From: Dyadobacter flavalbus
Lineage (GTDB): Bacteria > Bacteroidota > Bacteroidia > Cytophagales > Spirosomataceae
NCBI RefSeq assembly: GCF_006149045.1
Contig: NZ_VBSN01000027.1
Span: 372,001 to 436,000 of the forward strand
DNA length: 64,000 bases
Direction: 5' to 3'
Shown: piece by piece, positions 9,501-19,600 of the stretch
Layout: the number at the start of each line of letters is the position of its first letter
Numbering within the stretch: position 1 is the first letter of the stretch
Translations under genes and position numbers: made by a program
Notes under the pieces: generated by a model
The model's database searches: none
What the model was told of the DNA's origin: nothing
Seen by the model: only the letters and a program-made list of their open reading frames with translations

Positions 9501-11213
9501 TTATTCCTTTACAAGTACTTTCTGCTGAACGACTTTGTCCGCTCCGGCCATACGGACTGTATAAATCCCGGAAGCCAGGGTTTTCAGAGGAATGCTTACA
9601 GCACCGTTTCTGCCGGAAATCTCTTCTTTCTGTGAAATCTGTCCTTTTGTATTAATCAGTTCAAACGACTGAAACGGCTCGTTAATAACTAGATTGATCA
9701 TGCCGTTGCTGATTATGGAAGGCCTTACAAAGTTTTCGCTGAACATGCCGGTCGTGTTAACGGTAATCATTCGGGAGTATTGGAAAGTATTGTCCGTATC
9801 AATCATTTTCAGACGGTAGTAAAAGCTTCCTTTTTCTGTGTTCCGGTGAAAAAAGGTATAATCGGAGCCGGATGAAGCATTTGCGGCCAGTATAGTTCCT
9901 GCTTTTTCAAAACGGATCGCATTGTTGCTGTATTCTATCTCAAACTCGCGGAAATTTCTTTCTTCGGTAGTTTGCCAGGCTAATCTTACACCTTCATTGC
10001 CGGCAGAACCGGAGAAGTCAACTAACGTTACCGGCAGGCCTTCTTCGGTAAAAATGCTGTACACCGCATTGCCTGCAACGGCATATAGTTCACCGCTTTC
10101 ATCTTCGCCAATGTCCACAACGCCGGCCAGCGTGGAAGTCTGGTATTCTTTTACAGAGCCATCGGCAAGTATCTTGTGAATGTCGCCCGAATAATAATCC
10201 ATTCCGATATAGTAGCCATACATCAGCGGGTTTTTCCGGCCTCTGTACACCACGCCGCCGATTACCGATTTTCCTCTTTCGGTACTGTTCGGGTAAGTAT
10301 AAACCGGTATGGTATAATTTTCTGCCGGTCCGCAGCCGGTTCTGTCCGCACCTGGCGTTGCCACATTTCCTTCATAGCATTTCCATCCGAAATTGGCACC
10401 ATTTATGCTTTCATCAGGTAAAAAATTGATTTCTTCCAATGCACCCTGGCCTACATCGCCGATCCAGATACCGTGTTCTTCCCGGTCAAAGCTCCAACGG
10501 AACGGATTTCTCAGGCCTGTTGCAAAAACTTCATTTCCGTACGGATTATCAACCGGTATTTTATAACTGCCCGTTTCTCCTGCCGGCATATTGACATCAA
10601 TCCTCAGTATTTTCCCAAGCAGGCTGGATATGTTCTGGGCATTTCCGGGAACATCGTTGGCACCGCCGCCATCGCCTGTGGACAGATACAGAAAGCCGTC
10701 GTTATACCCGAAGTGAAGTTCTCCGCCGTTATGGTTTCTGTTTACGGGATGCGGTATTTTCAGGATTTCAAAACGCGTATCTGCATTGACTGTATTAGCC
10801 GGGGAAGCTGCGGCAGTATATCTTGCCAGAACCAGATCGCCGGCCAGATCCGTATAATAAGTGTAAATGTAGCCGTTCGTTGCAAAATCGGGGTGAAATG
10901 CAATACTCAGCAAACCGCCTTCGCCCTGCGCACCAACCGTTGAATCCGGCAAATTCATATTCAGATAGGTGGCAGGTGAAGCCAGTGCATTTGCTTCAAA
11001 AACTTTCACAACGCCTCTTCTTTCAGCAATAAAAATCCGGTTGGAACCATCGCCGGCATGTACGATCTGCATCGGTGCTGTGAGGTTTGTCATCACAGGC
11101 GTCATGTTGATTTTAACGTCAGGAGCCTGTGAAATGGCCTGGCCGGCAAGCATTATGGAAAAAAGCAGCAGCAGAAAATTTCGGGAAAATCCAGTAAAGT
11201 CAAGATTTTTCAT
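9501..11213 (-). CDS. Secreted PQQ-dependent sugar (aldose/sorbosone-type) dehydrogenase with T9SS sorting domain
   Basis: The 570-residue product begins with a signal peptide (LLLLFSIMLAGQAISQ). Residues about 35-385 form the six-bladed propeller of the soluble glucose/sorbosone dehydrogenase family, with recognisable blocks: PMQIVHAGDGSNRIFIAER, EGGLLSIAFHPDF, NHNGGELHFG (catalytic histidine region), LSTGDGGGANDVPGNAQ, LLGKILRIDV and GLRNPFRWSFD. A fibronectin-like domain follows (VRLAWQTTEERNFREFEIE), then a type A T9SS sorting domain ending in VVQQKVLVKE. The family oxidises sugars with PQQ; the C-terminus implies export through T9SS to the surface. No PQQ biosynthesis genes are in view, so the cofactor may be acquired from outside. 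Confidence 0.92.
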   Translation of the reverse strand: MKNLDFTGFSRNFLLLLFSIMLAGQAISQAPDVKINMTPVMTNLTAPMQIVHAGDGSNRIFIAERRGVVKVFEANALASPATYLNMNLPDSTVGAQGEGGLLSIAFHPDFATNGYIYTYYTDLAGDLVLARYTAAASPANTVNADTRFEILKIPHPVNRNHNGGELHFGYNDGFLYLSTGDGGGANDVPGNAQNISSLLGKILRIDVNMPAGETGSYKIPVDNPYGNEVFATGLRNPFRWSFDREEHGIWIGDVGQGALEEINFLPDESINGANFGWKCYEGNVATPGADRTGCGPAENYTIPVYTYPNSTERGKSVIGGVVYRGRKNPLMYGYYIGMDYYSGDIHKILADGSVKEYQTSTLAGVVDIGEDESGELYAVAGNAVYSIFTEEGLPVTLVDFSGSAGNEGVRLAWQTTEERNFREFEIEYSNNAIRFEKAGTILAANASSGSDYTFFHRNTEKGSFYYRLKMIDTDNTFQYSRMITVNTTGMFSENFVRPSIISNGMINLVINEPFQSFELINTKGQISQKEEISGRNGAVSIPLKTLASGIYTVRMAGADKVVQQKVLVKE

Positions 11214-11352
11214 AAGCCGGAAGTTTAAGATGATGAAGAATGTTTAAAATAGTTCTACATGCTCATCTTATAACATTGTGCCAGTAAAATCCGGACTCCT
11301 TCCATGGCTTTGATATTGCAAAAAAAAAGTATAATGCTGAAACAGAGAACAT

Positions 11353-11386
11353 AAAAAAGCCTTTCAATCTGCTGACTGAAAGGCTT
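11353..11386 (-). terminator. Terminator of purM
   Basis: Arms AAGCCTTTCA (11357-11366) and TGAAAGGCTT (11377-11386) pair over 10 bp, and on the minus strand a run of six T follows. It lies 18 bp after the purM stop codon. Confidence 0.88.
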
Positions 11387-11403
11387 CAACTGCTTTGCAG
11401 AAA

Positions 11404-12576
11404 TTAGTTATAGTGATATTCGCCGGATTCGTTCCGTATGGTCAGTTTCTTCACAGGAGATTCTTCTACTCTTCCGATCACCTGCGCATCTATTCCAAAG
11501 GATCTGGAAATGCTTATGACCTTTTTTGCATGTGCTTCGGGCAAATAGATTTCAAGCCTGTGGCCCATGTTGAAAACTTTGTACATTTCCTGCCAGCTTG
11601 TTCCGCTTTCCTGCTGGATAAGCCTGAACAAGGGCGGTATGGGCAACAAATTATCCTTGATAATGTGAAGGTTATCAACAAAATGTAGAATTTTCGTCTG
11701 AGCGCCGCCGCTGCAGTGCACCATGCCGTGAATGTGCTGGCGCATCTTGTCGAGCAATGCTTTTGCCACCGGTGCATAAGTACGCGTCGGGGAAAGGATC
11801 AGCTGGCCTACATTCAGCGGACTGCCTTCAACGGGATCTGTCAGTTTTCTGGTGCCGCTGTAAATCAGATCGTCATTTATTTCAGGATCAAAGCTTTCCG
11901 GATATTTCCCTGCCAGATATTTTCCGAGTACGTCGTGCCTTGCCGATGTAAGCCCGTTGCTTCCCATTCCGCCGTTGTAGGCATTTTCGTAAGTTGCCTG
12001 TCCGTACGATGCAAGTCCTACAATCACGTCGCCGGCTTTGATATTGGCATTGTCGATTACTTCGGACCTTTTCATGCGTGCAATCACGGTACTGTTTACG
12101 GTAACCGTCCGCACAAGGTCACCTACATCCGCCGTTTCGCCGCCGGTACTGTATATTTCAACGCCGTAGCTGCGCAGCATTTCCAGGATTTCTTCGGCTC
12201 CGTTGATTACCTCGGCAATGACTTCGCCCGGAATGCGGTTCTTGTTTCTGTCAATCGTGGAGGAATAAAGCATCGGGCCGGTTGCGCCCACACACAAAAG
12301 ATCGTCCGTATTCATTACAATGGCATCCTGCGCAATGCCTTTCCAGACTGAAATGTCACCGGTTTCTTTCCAGTACAAGTACGCCAGAGAAGTTTTGGTC
12401 CCTGCGCCGTCCGCGTGCATTATGGTGCAGTATTCGGGATCGGCAGCAAGCATATCGGGGACAATCTTGCAGAAAGCCTTTGGAAAAAGCCCTTTGTCTA
12501 TTTTTTCAATTGCCTTATGTACATCTTCTTTGGATGCCGAAACGCCGCGCTGGAGATAACGGTCGGTTGTTTTCAT
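11404..12576 (-). CDS. purM: Phosphoribosylformylglycinamidine cyclo-ligase (AIR synthetase)
   Basis: The enzyme closes the imidazole ring in the fifth step of purine synthesis (FGAM + ATP to AIR), in the cytoplasm. At 390 residues it is longer than the roughly 345-residue enterobacterial enzyme, which fits the Bacteroidota form. Recognisable PurM-superfamily motifs are the phosphate-binding HADGAGTKTSLA, AQDAIVMNTDDLLCVGA, GGETADVGDLVRT, GDVIVGLASYGQ, SPTRTYAPV, VHCSGGAQTKI and FNMGHRLEIYLP. It is a single-gene unit with its own terminator and a likely promoter about 40 bp upstream. Confidence 0.96.
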   Translation of the reverse strand: MKTTDRYLQRGVSASKEDVHKAIEKIDKGLFPKAFCKIVPDMLAADPEYCTIMHADGAGTKTSLAYLYWKETGDISVWKGIAQDAIVMNTDDLLCVGATGPMLYSSTIDRNKNRIPGEVIAEVINGAEEILEMLRSYGVEIYSTGGETADVGDLVRTVTVNSTVIARMKRSEVIDNANIKAGDVIVGLASYGQATYENAYNGGMGSNGLTSARHDVLGKYLAGKYPESFDPEINDDLIYSGTRKLTDPVEGSPLNVGQLILSPTRTYAPVAKALLDKMRQHIHGMVHCSGGAQTKILHFVDNLHIIKDNLLPIPPLFRLIQQESGTSWQEMYKVFNMGHRLEIYLPEAHAKKVISISRSFGIDAQVIGRVEESPVKKLTIRNESGEYHYN

Positions 12577-12613
12577 CTGAACCTGTTTATTGGTTTTAAT
12601 CCTTTTAAAGGCA

Positions 12614-12621
12614 CAAAAATA
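12614..12621 (-). promoter_or_regulatory. Likely Bacteroidota -7 box of purM
   Basis: On the minus strand the octamer reads TATTTTTG, an exact match to the TAnnTTTG consensus, about 38 bp upstream of the purM start. I see no matching TTTG -33 element at the expected distance, so the call rests on one box. Confidence 0.4.
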
Positions 12622-12795
12622 GGCAAAAAGGTGCTTAAACCTTTACTTTAATGAAGATCACATTTCTTCAGATCAATCAATAACTTACAGAAAGTATTGA
12701 AAATTAATCAAAATATAGAATTAGATATGCTTATAAAAAGTCCTAGTTTTACAAATATCAGCTTAAAATAGTAAAAGCAATACAATCTCCTGTTC

Positions 12796-13335
12796 ATGGG
12801 TTTGGATGCCGGATTAAAACCATTTTTCATGCAATTTTTAAGTCGTTCCTTTGTCTCCTTTGCCTTATTACTAACTGTTACTTCCACTTGCAATCTAGCA
12901 CTGGCCAATTCCGGGGCAGCAAGGCCGGCGCCTCCCGACAGCCTTCATGCAGTACAATCATTGGTTTCCTTTGCAACAAAGCATCTGCATATTCCATACC
13001 GTTCGGGCGGGGCTTCCAAAAAAGGTTTTGACTGTTCAGGATTTGTAAGATACTGTTTTGACAAGTGGAATATTTCCCTGCCGCATTCCAGCTCCGCACA
13101 GGCAGAACACGGCGAAACCGTCAAACTGGATGATGCAAGGCCGGGCGATCTGATTTTCTTCAAAGGCAACAGTGCGGCAAGCGAGCGCATCGGGCATGTC
13201 GGGATCATCACCGAAGTAGCTCCGGGCTATGTGCGTTTTATCCATTCTGCATGGAAAGGCGGCATTCGCTACGATCTGCTGAATGCCAGTTATTATCAAA
13301 AGCGCTTTGTGGCAATCAAAAGGTTAATGGATTGA
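12796..13335 (+). CDS. Secreted NlpC/P60 (C40) cell-wall peptidase
   Basis: The 179-residue product has a signal peptide (FVSFALLLTVTSTCNLALA) and a complete NlpC/P60 domain. The catalytic cysteine is residue 80 in GFDCSGFVRY, the catalytic histidine is residue 134 in IGHVGII, and the third polar residue is the histidine in FIHSAWKGG. The family cleaves D-Glu-to-diamino-acid bonds in peptidoglycan stem peptides. No cell-wall-binding domain is attached, so it is a minimal enzyme. The cysteine in TSTC within the signal region could make it a lipoprotein, although that lipobox is poor. ATG 12829 is an alternative start that still leaves a full signal peptide. Confidence 0.92.
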   Translation: MGLDAGLKPFFMQFLSRSFVSFALLLTVTSTCNLALANSGAARPAPPDSLHAVQSLVSFATKHLHIPYRSGGASKKGFDCSGFVRYCFDKWNISLPHSSSAQAEHGETVKLDDARPGDLIFFKGNSAASERIGHVGIITEVAPGYVRFIHSAWKGGIRYDLLNASYYQKRFVAIKRLMD

Positions 13336-13417
13336 CAATGCTTTAAATTAAAATCCTTTTACTTGTTTTAAGGCAGCAGAAATAAAGGCTTAATCCTGAT
13401 TTCTTCCCGATTGCTTG

Positions 13418-13425
13418 TAAATTTG
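13418..13425 (+). promoter_or_regulatory. Likely Bacteroidota -7 box of argH
   Basis: TAAATTTG matches the TAnnTTTG consensus exactly and lies 43 bp before the proposed TTG start of argH. Transcription would begin near 13432, inside the longer open frame, which argues for the downstream start. A -33 TTTG is not evident. Confidence 0.45.
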
Positions 13426-13467
13426 CCGGATCAAAATGATCTTTTACATTACTTATTTTCAAGTATT

Positions 13468-14805
13468 TTGAAACTCTGGCAAAAGGAAAATACCGTAACT
13501 TCTGAAAAAATCGAAAAATTCACAGTCGGAAAAGACCGTGAAATGGATCTTCATCTGGCTGAATTCGATGTGCTGGGAAATCTGGCACATGCGGAAATGC
13601 TTCAGACCATCGGCCTGCTTACTGCTGACGAACTGGAAGCATTGCGCGGTGAACTGAAACAGATTTATCAGTTAATTGAAAATGGCGGGTTTGTCATTGA
13701 AGACGGCGTCGAAGATGTTCATTCGCAAGTGGAGCTGATGCTTACGCGAAAACTGGGCGACACCGGGAAAAAAATCCATAGCGGCCGCTCACGCAACGAT
13801 CAGGTGTTGGTGGATATGAAATTATACACGCGTGCGCGCCTGTTTGAGGTTGTTCAGGCAACAGAAAAACTGTTTGACGTACTGGCAAGCCGCTCCGAAG
13901 AACATAAAAATGATCTGCTGCCCGGCTATACGCATCTTCAGATTGCCATGCCTTCGTCTTTCGGCTTATGGTTCGGTGCTTATGCAGAAGGATTGATTGA
14001 TGATGTTATCCAGCTAAATGCTGCTTACCGCCTTGCCAGCCGCAATCCGCTTGGCTCCGGTGCGGGCTATGGTTCTTCTTTTCCGCTGAACCGGCAGCTT
14101 ACGACCGATTTACTGGGATTTGAAGGCATGCATTACAATGTCGTGTATGCGCAAATGAGCCGCGGCCGTACGGAACAGGCTGCTTTAACGGCGATTTCTT
14201 CACTGGCCGCAACCGTTTCCAGACTGGCGATGGACGTTTGTCTGTACAACAGCCAGAATTTCAGTTTCATTACTTTGCCCGATGAACTGACAACCGGAAG
14301 CAGCATTATGCCGCATAAAAAAAACCCGGATGTGGCGGAATTGTTACGGGCGAAAACCAACCGCATGAAAGCTTTGCCGATGGAAGTAACGATGGTTCTG
14401 AGCAATCTTCCTTCCGGATATCACCGTGATATGCAGCTGTTAAAGGAAATTCTGATGCCGGCTTTTGACGAAATTCTGGAATGTCTTGATATTGCTGCTT
14501 TTATGCTGGAAAATATGAAAGTAAAGCAAAACCTGCTGGACGATCCCAAATATGATCTGCTTTTCAGCGTGGAGCGTGTCAATGAACTGGTGATTAACGG
14601 CGTGCCTTTCCGTGACGCTTACCGGCAGGTCGGAGCCGAAATCGGTGACGGAAGTTACACTGCACCGCGCGAACTTAAGCATACGCACGAAGGCAGCATC
14701 GGCAATCTGCAGACGGACAAAATCCGTGAAAGAATGAAGCGGGAAATTGCTGTGTTTGAATATGACAAGGTCAAAAAGGCTCTGCAAGATCTGATTCGCC
14801 AATAA
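13468..14805 (+). CDS. argH: Argininosuccinate lyase
   Basis: The enzyme splits argininosuccinate into arginine and fumarate, the last step of arginine synthesis. The fumarase/aspartase-superfamily signature GSSIMPHKKNPD, with the catalytic serine, is intact. Other family blocks are SGRSRNDQV, PGYTHLQIAMPSSFG, RNPLGSGAGYGSSFPL and LPSGYHRDMQL. I place the start at TTG 13468 (LKLWQKENTVTSEKIEKF onward), giving 445 residues. Bacteroidota ArgH proteins usually begin MKLWQ, no in-frame ATG is available there, and the longer frame from TTG 13411 adds 19 residues that overlap a likely promoter. The next gene starts 2 bp after the stop. Other arginine genes are not in view. Confidence 0.95.
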   Translation: MKLWQKENTVTSEKIEKFTVGKDREMDLHLAEFDVLGNLAHAEMLQTIGLLTADELEALRGELKQIYQLIENGGFVIEDGVEDVHSQVELMLTRKLGDTGKKIHSGRSRNDQVLVDMKLYTRARLFEVVQATEKLFDVLASRSEEHKNDLLPGYTHLQIAMPSSFGLWFGAYAEGLIDDVIQLNAAYRLASRNPLGSGAGYGSSFPLNRQLTTDLLGFEGMHYNVVYAQMSRGRTEQAALTAISSLAATVSRLAMDVCLYNSQNFSFITLPDELTTGSSIMPHKKNPDVAELLRAKTNRMKALPMEVTMVLSNLPSGYHRDMQLLKEILMPAFDEILECLDIAAFMLENMKVKQNLLDDPKYDLLFSVERVNELVINGVPFRDAYRQVGAEIGDGSYTAPRELKHTHEGSIGNLQTDKIRERMKREIAVFEYDKVKKALQDLIRQ

Positions 14806-14807
14806 GT

Positions 14808-16382
14808 ATGATGCCGTCAGCAAAATTATGCCTGCTCATTGCTTTTTCAGTATGGATGATGAGTTTTACGGTAAATACCGGAACCTCAGACCGCACTTCT
14901 GTTTTGCTGGCTGATAAAAAGCTGATTGTATCCGATTCCGCTTCGCAAGGAAAGCAGCTGGCGATGCAGTATTGCCAGCGCTGCCATCTTTTTCCCGAGC
15001 CTGCTTTGCTGGATAAAAACACGTGGGCAAATAGTGTATTGCCAAATATGGGACAACGCCTTGGAGTAAAATTTCCGGGTAAAGACCCGTTTGCAGACCT
15101 GCTTCCGGAGGAGGAAAAAGAAATCCGAAGGCTCAATATTTATCCGGATGCCGCGCAACTTTCGAATGCGGAATGGGAGAAAATTGTAAAATACTACACG
15201 CAGGAGGCTCCTCCGGAGCCGCTCCCGCAAAAGCCCCAGCCGCCGGTTTCAGATCAGCTTGCCTTTTTCAGTGCAAAGGAAATCACAGTTAGCGACAATG
15301 CGGTTCCTAAAACCACGCTGCTGAAATACGACCGGACTTCTTCCCAACTATATGTTGGCGATGCGCAGAATGCATTGTATGTGCTGGACAGCGCATTTCA
15401 GCTCAGCGATACATGGTGGCTTGATACGCCGCCGACAGATATGGATTTTCCAAAAAATGCGCCCCCGTCCTTGCTCACAATCGGGGTTTTTGCGCCTTCC
15501 GAACAGAAGCTCGGACGACTGATGTCGCTGGAAAAAACGGCTGGCCCGGCCGGAACAAGTTTGAATATTCAGCTTCTGCCACGGCCTGTACAGTTTGCAT
15601 CCGCGGATTTAAATATGGACGGGAAAAATGATGCAGTAATCTGCGGTTTTGGAAACCATTCGGGAAAATTATGCTGGCTAGATAATTTCCAGCCTGAAAA
15701 AGAGCATGTTCTGAAAAATCTGCCGGGTGCAAGAAAAGTAGAGATTGCAGATTTTAACCACGACAAAAAACCGGACGTCATCGCGTTGATGGCGCAGGCC
15801 AAAGAAGAAATTTCTGTTTTCTATAATCTTGGAAACGGGAAGTTCAGGGAAAAAGTAGTGCTGCAATTCCCCCCTTCTTATGGAATGAGCTACTTTGAAC
15901 TTGCCGATTTTAATAAGGACGGTTTTCAAGATATTCTGCTGACTAACGGCGACAATTGGGACCTTTCTCCGATAAAGAAGAATTACCACGGTGTAAGGAT
16001 TTACCTGAACAACGGCAAGGACAGTTTCAAGGAAGCCTGGTTTTACCCGCTGTATGGCGCCAGCAAAGCCGTAGCAAGGGATTTCGATCAGGATGGTGAC
16101 CTCGATATTGCCGCAACTTCCTTTTATAATGACCTGGATAATCCGGCACACGGGTTTATTTATCTTTCCAATGAAGGTAAAATGAATTTCAAGGCATGTT
16201 CCACGCCTGCTGCTGCTCCCGGCAAATGGCTGACGATGGAAGCTGCGGATTTTGATAAAGACGGCGACGTCGACATTGTGCTGGGTTCCTATTTTCACAC
16301 AGTCGGCGAAGTTTCCAAACTTGTTTCACACGGCGTTATGTCTTTCCCGCAAATGCTGCTGCTTACGAATACGAAAAAGTAA
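14808..16382 (+). CDS. Exported haem-motif (CxxCH) protein with FG-GAP/VCBS repeats
   Basis: The 524-residue product starts with a signal-like hydrophobic segment (LCLLIAFSVWMMSFTV). Near residue 60 is one c-type haem-attachment motif, CQRCH, in a context (GKQLAMQYCQRCHLFPEP) typical of cytochrome-c-like domains. The rest is a beta-propeller of FG-GAP/VCBS repeats, each with a calcium-binding DxDxDGxxD loop: DLNMDGKNDAVI, DFNHDKKPDVIA, DFNKDGFQDILL, DFDQDGDLDIAA and DFDKDGDVDIVL. It is probably periplasmic or surface-exposed, with an unknown redox or binding role. The 2-bp gap after argH implies co-transcription, a pairing with no obvious metabolic logic. Confidence 0.85.
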   Translation: MMPSAKLCLLIAFSVWMMSFTVNTGTSDRTSVLLADKKLIVSDSASQGKQLAMQYCQRCHLFPEPALLDKNTWANSVLPNMGQRLGVKFPGKDPFADLLPEEEKEIRRLNIYPDAAQLSNAEWEKIVKYYTQEAPPEPLPQKPQPPVSDQLAFFSAKEITVSDNAVPKTTLLKYDRTSSQLYVGDAQNALYVLDSAFQLSDTWWLDTPPTDMDFPKNAPPSLLTIGVFAPSEQKLGRLMSLEKTAGPAGTSLNIQLLPRPVQFASADLNMDGKNDAVICGFGNHSGKLCWLDNFQPEKEHVLKNLPGARKVEIADFNHDKKPDVIALMAQAKEEISVFYNLGNGKFREKVVLQFPPSYGMSYFELADFNKDGFQDILLTNGDNWDLSPIKKNYHGVRIYLNNGKDSFKEAWFYPLYGASKAVARDFDQDGDLDIAATSFYNDLDNPAHGFIYLSNEGKMNFKACSTPAAAPGKWLTMEAADFDKDGDVDIVLGSYFHTVGEVSKLVSHGVMSFPQMLLLTNTKK

Positions 16383-16403
16383 GTTTATGATATGGATATC
16401 AGC

Positions 16404-16452
16404 AGCTGTTAGCCATTCGCTTGCAGCTTTTGGATGTTCGCTTATAGCTGTT
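16404..16452. repeat. Degenerate AGCTGTTAGC-type short repeat
   Basis: Loose copies of a 14-nt unit (GCTGTTAGCCATTC, GCTTGCAGCTTTTG and a third diverged copy) lie just after the haem/FG-GAP gene. They resemble the better-preserved triplicate at 35581-35623. The rest of the roughly 300-bp gap, apart from the two hairpins listed next, shows nothing else. Confidence 0.4.
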
Positions 16453-16611
16453 ACAAAGGTGAAACGCTTGATGAAAGCAATAGACGGAAATTCATAATCC
16501 TGATTGATTTTCTAGTTACTTACTGCAAATCCGGGAGTTGATTTAGAGAATAAGCCGGACATTTATTTTCTCCGAATACTTTACAGTTCCGGTTTGAATT
16601 TGCTTTAAAAC

Positions 16612-16646
16612 AAAAATGCAGCAGCCGGTTAAAGCTGCTGCATTTT
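16612..16646 (-). terminator. Terminator of the malectin-domain gene
   Basis: AAAATGCAGCAGC pairs with GCTGCTGCATTTT around an 8-nt loop. Read on the minus strand it ends in TTTTTGTTTT. It lies about 40 bp past the stop codon at 16683. Confidence 0.8.
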
Positions 16647-16648
16647 AT

Positions 16649-16682
16649 AAAGCTTTCCGAAAAAGTCCGGAAAGCTTTTTTG
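16649..16682 (+). terminator. Second hairpin, oriented for plus-strand transcripts
   Basis: AAAGCTTTCCG (16649-16659) pairs with CGGAAAGCTTT (16668-16678) and a T run follows on the plus strand. It would stop read-through from the argH/haem-protein unit and abuts the 3' end of the convergent gene. Confidence 0.7.
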
Positions 16683-19600
16683 TTATTCAACGATCAGTTT
16701 GGATCGGGTGATTCCGGATTCGGAAGAAACACTGATGATGTAAATTCCTTTTTCGGCATCATTTCCTAATTGCAGCGAAACATTTGCATTTCCTGTATTG
16801 TCCGCAGACACTGTTTTGCTCTGCAGTATTCTGCCTGAAATGTTGATGACAGAGAAAGTTACTTCTTCATTTGCACCGAAATTCTTTGCATCAATATTGA
16901 TGTTGCCGCCGAAATTCGGGTTAGGGAAAACGTTGATTTCTCTTTGCGTTATTTCAGGTTCCAGACTGATTTCTGCTTCCTCAACGCCGGTACGCTGATT
17001 GTTGTTATTGACTTTAAAGATTTCAATTCCCGCAAGTGCAAGCCTGTTGACATTAGGAGCATATTGAATGTTCAGTACGCCATCGCTAACCGTTGTGTTG
17101 AAATCTTTAACCAGTGCCGTTCTGTAACCAACTTCTTTGAAAATATCGAAATCGGATATGATTTTCTGGTTTTCCATCGTCGCACTGAATACACGCGCGC
17201 CTTGTTCCGACCAGTAATTTTCCACAAAGTGCATTCGGATCATATAATTTCCATTCGCAAGCGGAATATTGTATCCGGTTGAAGCCAAGTCAGTCGAAGC
17301 CGACAAGTAAGTCTGGTAAAGCACATCAATGTCTGTTCCTTTTACGTCGCTTAGCGTTACCTGCTTGTCAAGTCTTACAGATCCCGTGCGGTAGTTAACG
17401 TCATTTTCATAAACATTTCCGCCAATCGTCACATTGCTGTCCGAGCCGCCTTTGATCCTTTTCACAACGCTTACCGTAGAAGTGCTGTTGTTTCCGATTC
17501 CGTAAAGCGGGATGCGGAGCGGCGTATTTGCATTGTTGTAACTGATCAGCAACTCTGCATTCTTGATTCCGACGCTGTTCGGGCTGAACTTCACGCTTAC
17601 AGGCGTTGTACCTTGTGCCGAAAGTGTTGTTGTGCCCGGCGCTCCAACGGAGAATTCACTGGCGTTCGGACCTGAAATTTTCACGCTTTTGATATTAACC
17701 ACAGGATCGGTTGTGCCGTTGGAATACGTTGTTCCTGTATTTTTTAGCGTAACATTTACAGATGCACTTGCGCCCGTTAGCGTCGCATTGAAATTGACGG
17801 CAGAAGTTGAACTGGCCAGGTCAGAGTAATTCACTGTTCCTGATTCCGGTTTCACGTTTTCAATGTAATAGATAAGATCCTGATAATCGTAGTTGGTCGC
17901 CGAATTGTTGATGTAGTCCACATTCACAAAATAGGCATTCGGGACAACATTTCCGTTGCGGTCAATCACTTTCAAGAACCGGATACCAATCAGATTACCC
18001 GTGTTTTTTGTTCTGTCAGACCAGGATGTAGAACCGATTTTGATACCGAAAGAACCGGACGGCGTAAATGAAGCCTGTGCCAGTTTGGTAGCAGAATTTC
18101 TGATTCTTGGAGACAAAGATTGTCCGTCAAGTTCACTGTGCGTAAACAAAGTCGTCAATGTGCCGCTTCCTTTGGCATGGTACCTGAACGATTCAACCGA
18201 GGCGCAGCAGCCATGGTATGCAGCCATCTGATACACAGTAACAGGCTTGCTTTGATCCGCTCTTACAAAGTAAGAAGCAGGAACTTCATGAGAACTTGGT
18301 ACGACCGAAGTTCCTTTGATCGTTCCGTCATTGGCCGTATAACCCGTTTTGGACGTAAACCCGAATGCATTGATGATTTCCTGTGCATAAGGCTCGTTCT
18401 TGCCTTCACCGGCTTTCTGGTACAAACCGTGAAGCACTACTTTTTTCACCGGCGCATCCTTGTCATTGCTGTTGATGGTCAATGTATCATGAAAGACTTT
18501 AACCCTTGTCGAGGCATCTTTGGCAATAAACTGAACCGTAACATCGGCATAATTACCGCTGCTGATATTTACCGGATAGGAAGGCGAAGTGCTCGTATTG
18601 ACAGCAGCGATTTTCCATGCGGAAGTATTGGACAAAGTCAGGCTGCTGATGACAAGCTGGGATGCTCCTTTGCTGTTTATCCTGAGTTTTACCTTGTCAT
18701 GGTTGGCATTGTAGGCTGTTGTATCCGGGCTTGTTCTTCTCCACGGTGTCTGGATCAGTGAAAAAGTAAGCTGGTCGTTGGCCGGGAAGTTATCCAGGTT
18801 TTTCAGGACCATATAGCCATTGCCCGACGGAGCAGGCGGTGAATAGATACTGAAAGTGTAAGTGTTGGAAATAGTCTGGTTGTTGTTGCCATCCGAAGCT
18901 TTTACTGTGAGGCTGTAATTTCCCGGTGTATTTACTGTAAAAGGCACTGTGTAATTTGTGTAGGCACCTCCGTTTATTGCATACTGGAAAGTTTTCAGGC
19001 CCGATCCGCCCGCATCCGAAGCAGTCAGGAATATTTTTGCTTCTTTGTCGTACACGCCGGCAGATCTCAGCGTTCCCGTTATTCTCGCACTTGCGGTCGG
19101 AGCCGTTGCATCCGTTACAGTAGTAGCCGGTACAATTGTAACATAGTTTATTTTACTGTTTACAGCCCCTTTTGCATCAATGGTCAGCCGGCCGTCGCTA
19201 ACTTGTACAACAGCCGTTGAAACCCGGAATTTGTTGGAGGAAGAAGGCCTGAAATCAGTTATTGCAGGCAATCCTTCAATATTGATCTGATGATTGCTGT
19301 CGTAATAATTGTTGTCACCTGCACTCACCGTTACGCGGTAAGTGCCATTGGCAATAACATATTCCCAGTAGCCCGGATCTGTATTATTGGCCGTTCCGTT
19401 CATAATCAGCAATGAAAGTTGGCTTGCCGTAACGGTTCCGGTTCTTAACCGCGTATTGGCGGTATAATCAGCAGGCTGTCCGCTAACCGATGAAAACCAG
19501 CCGTAACCGCGACCTGCGTCAAATGGCAAGCCGTTATCCGCCTTGTAGCCGGAAGGGGCAGCAGTGCCCTGCGGACGAAAGTTGATGCTTGCAGTTTGTG

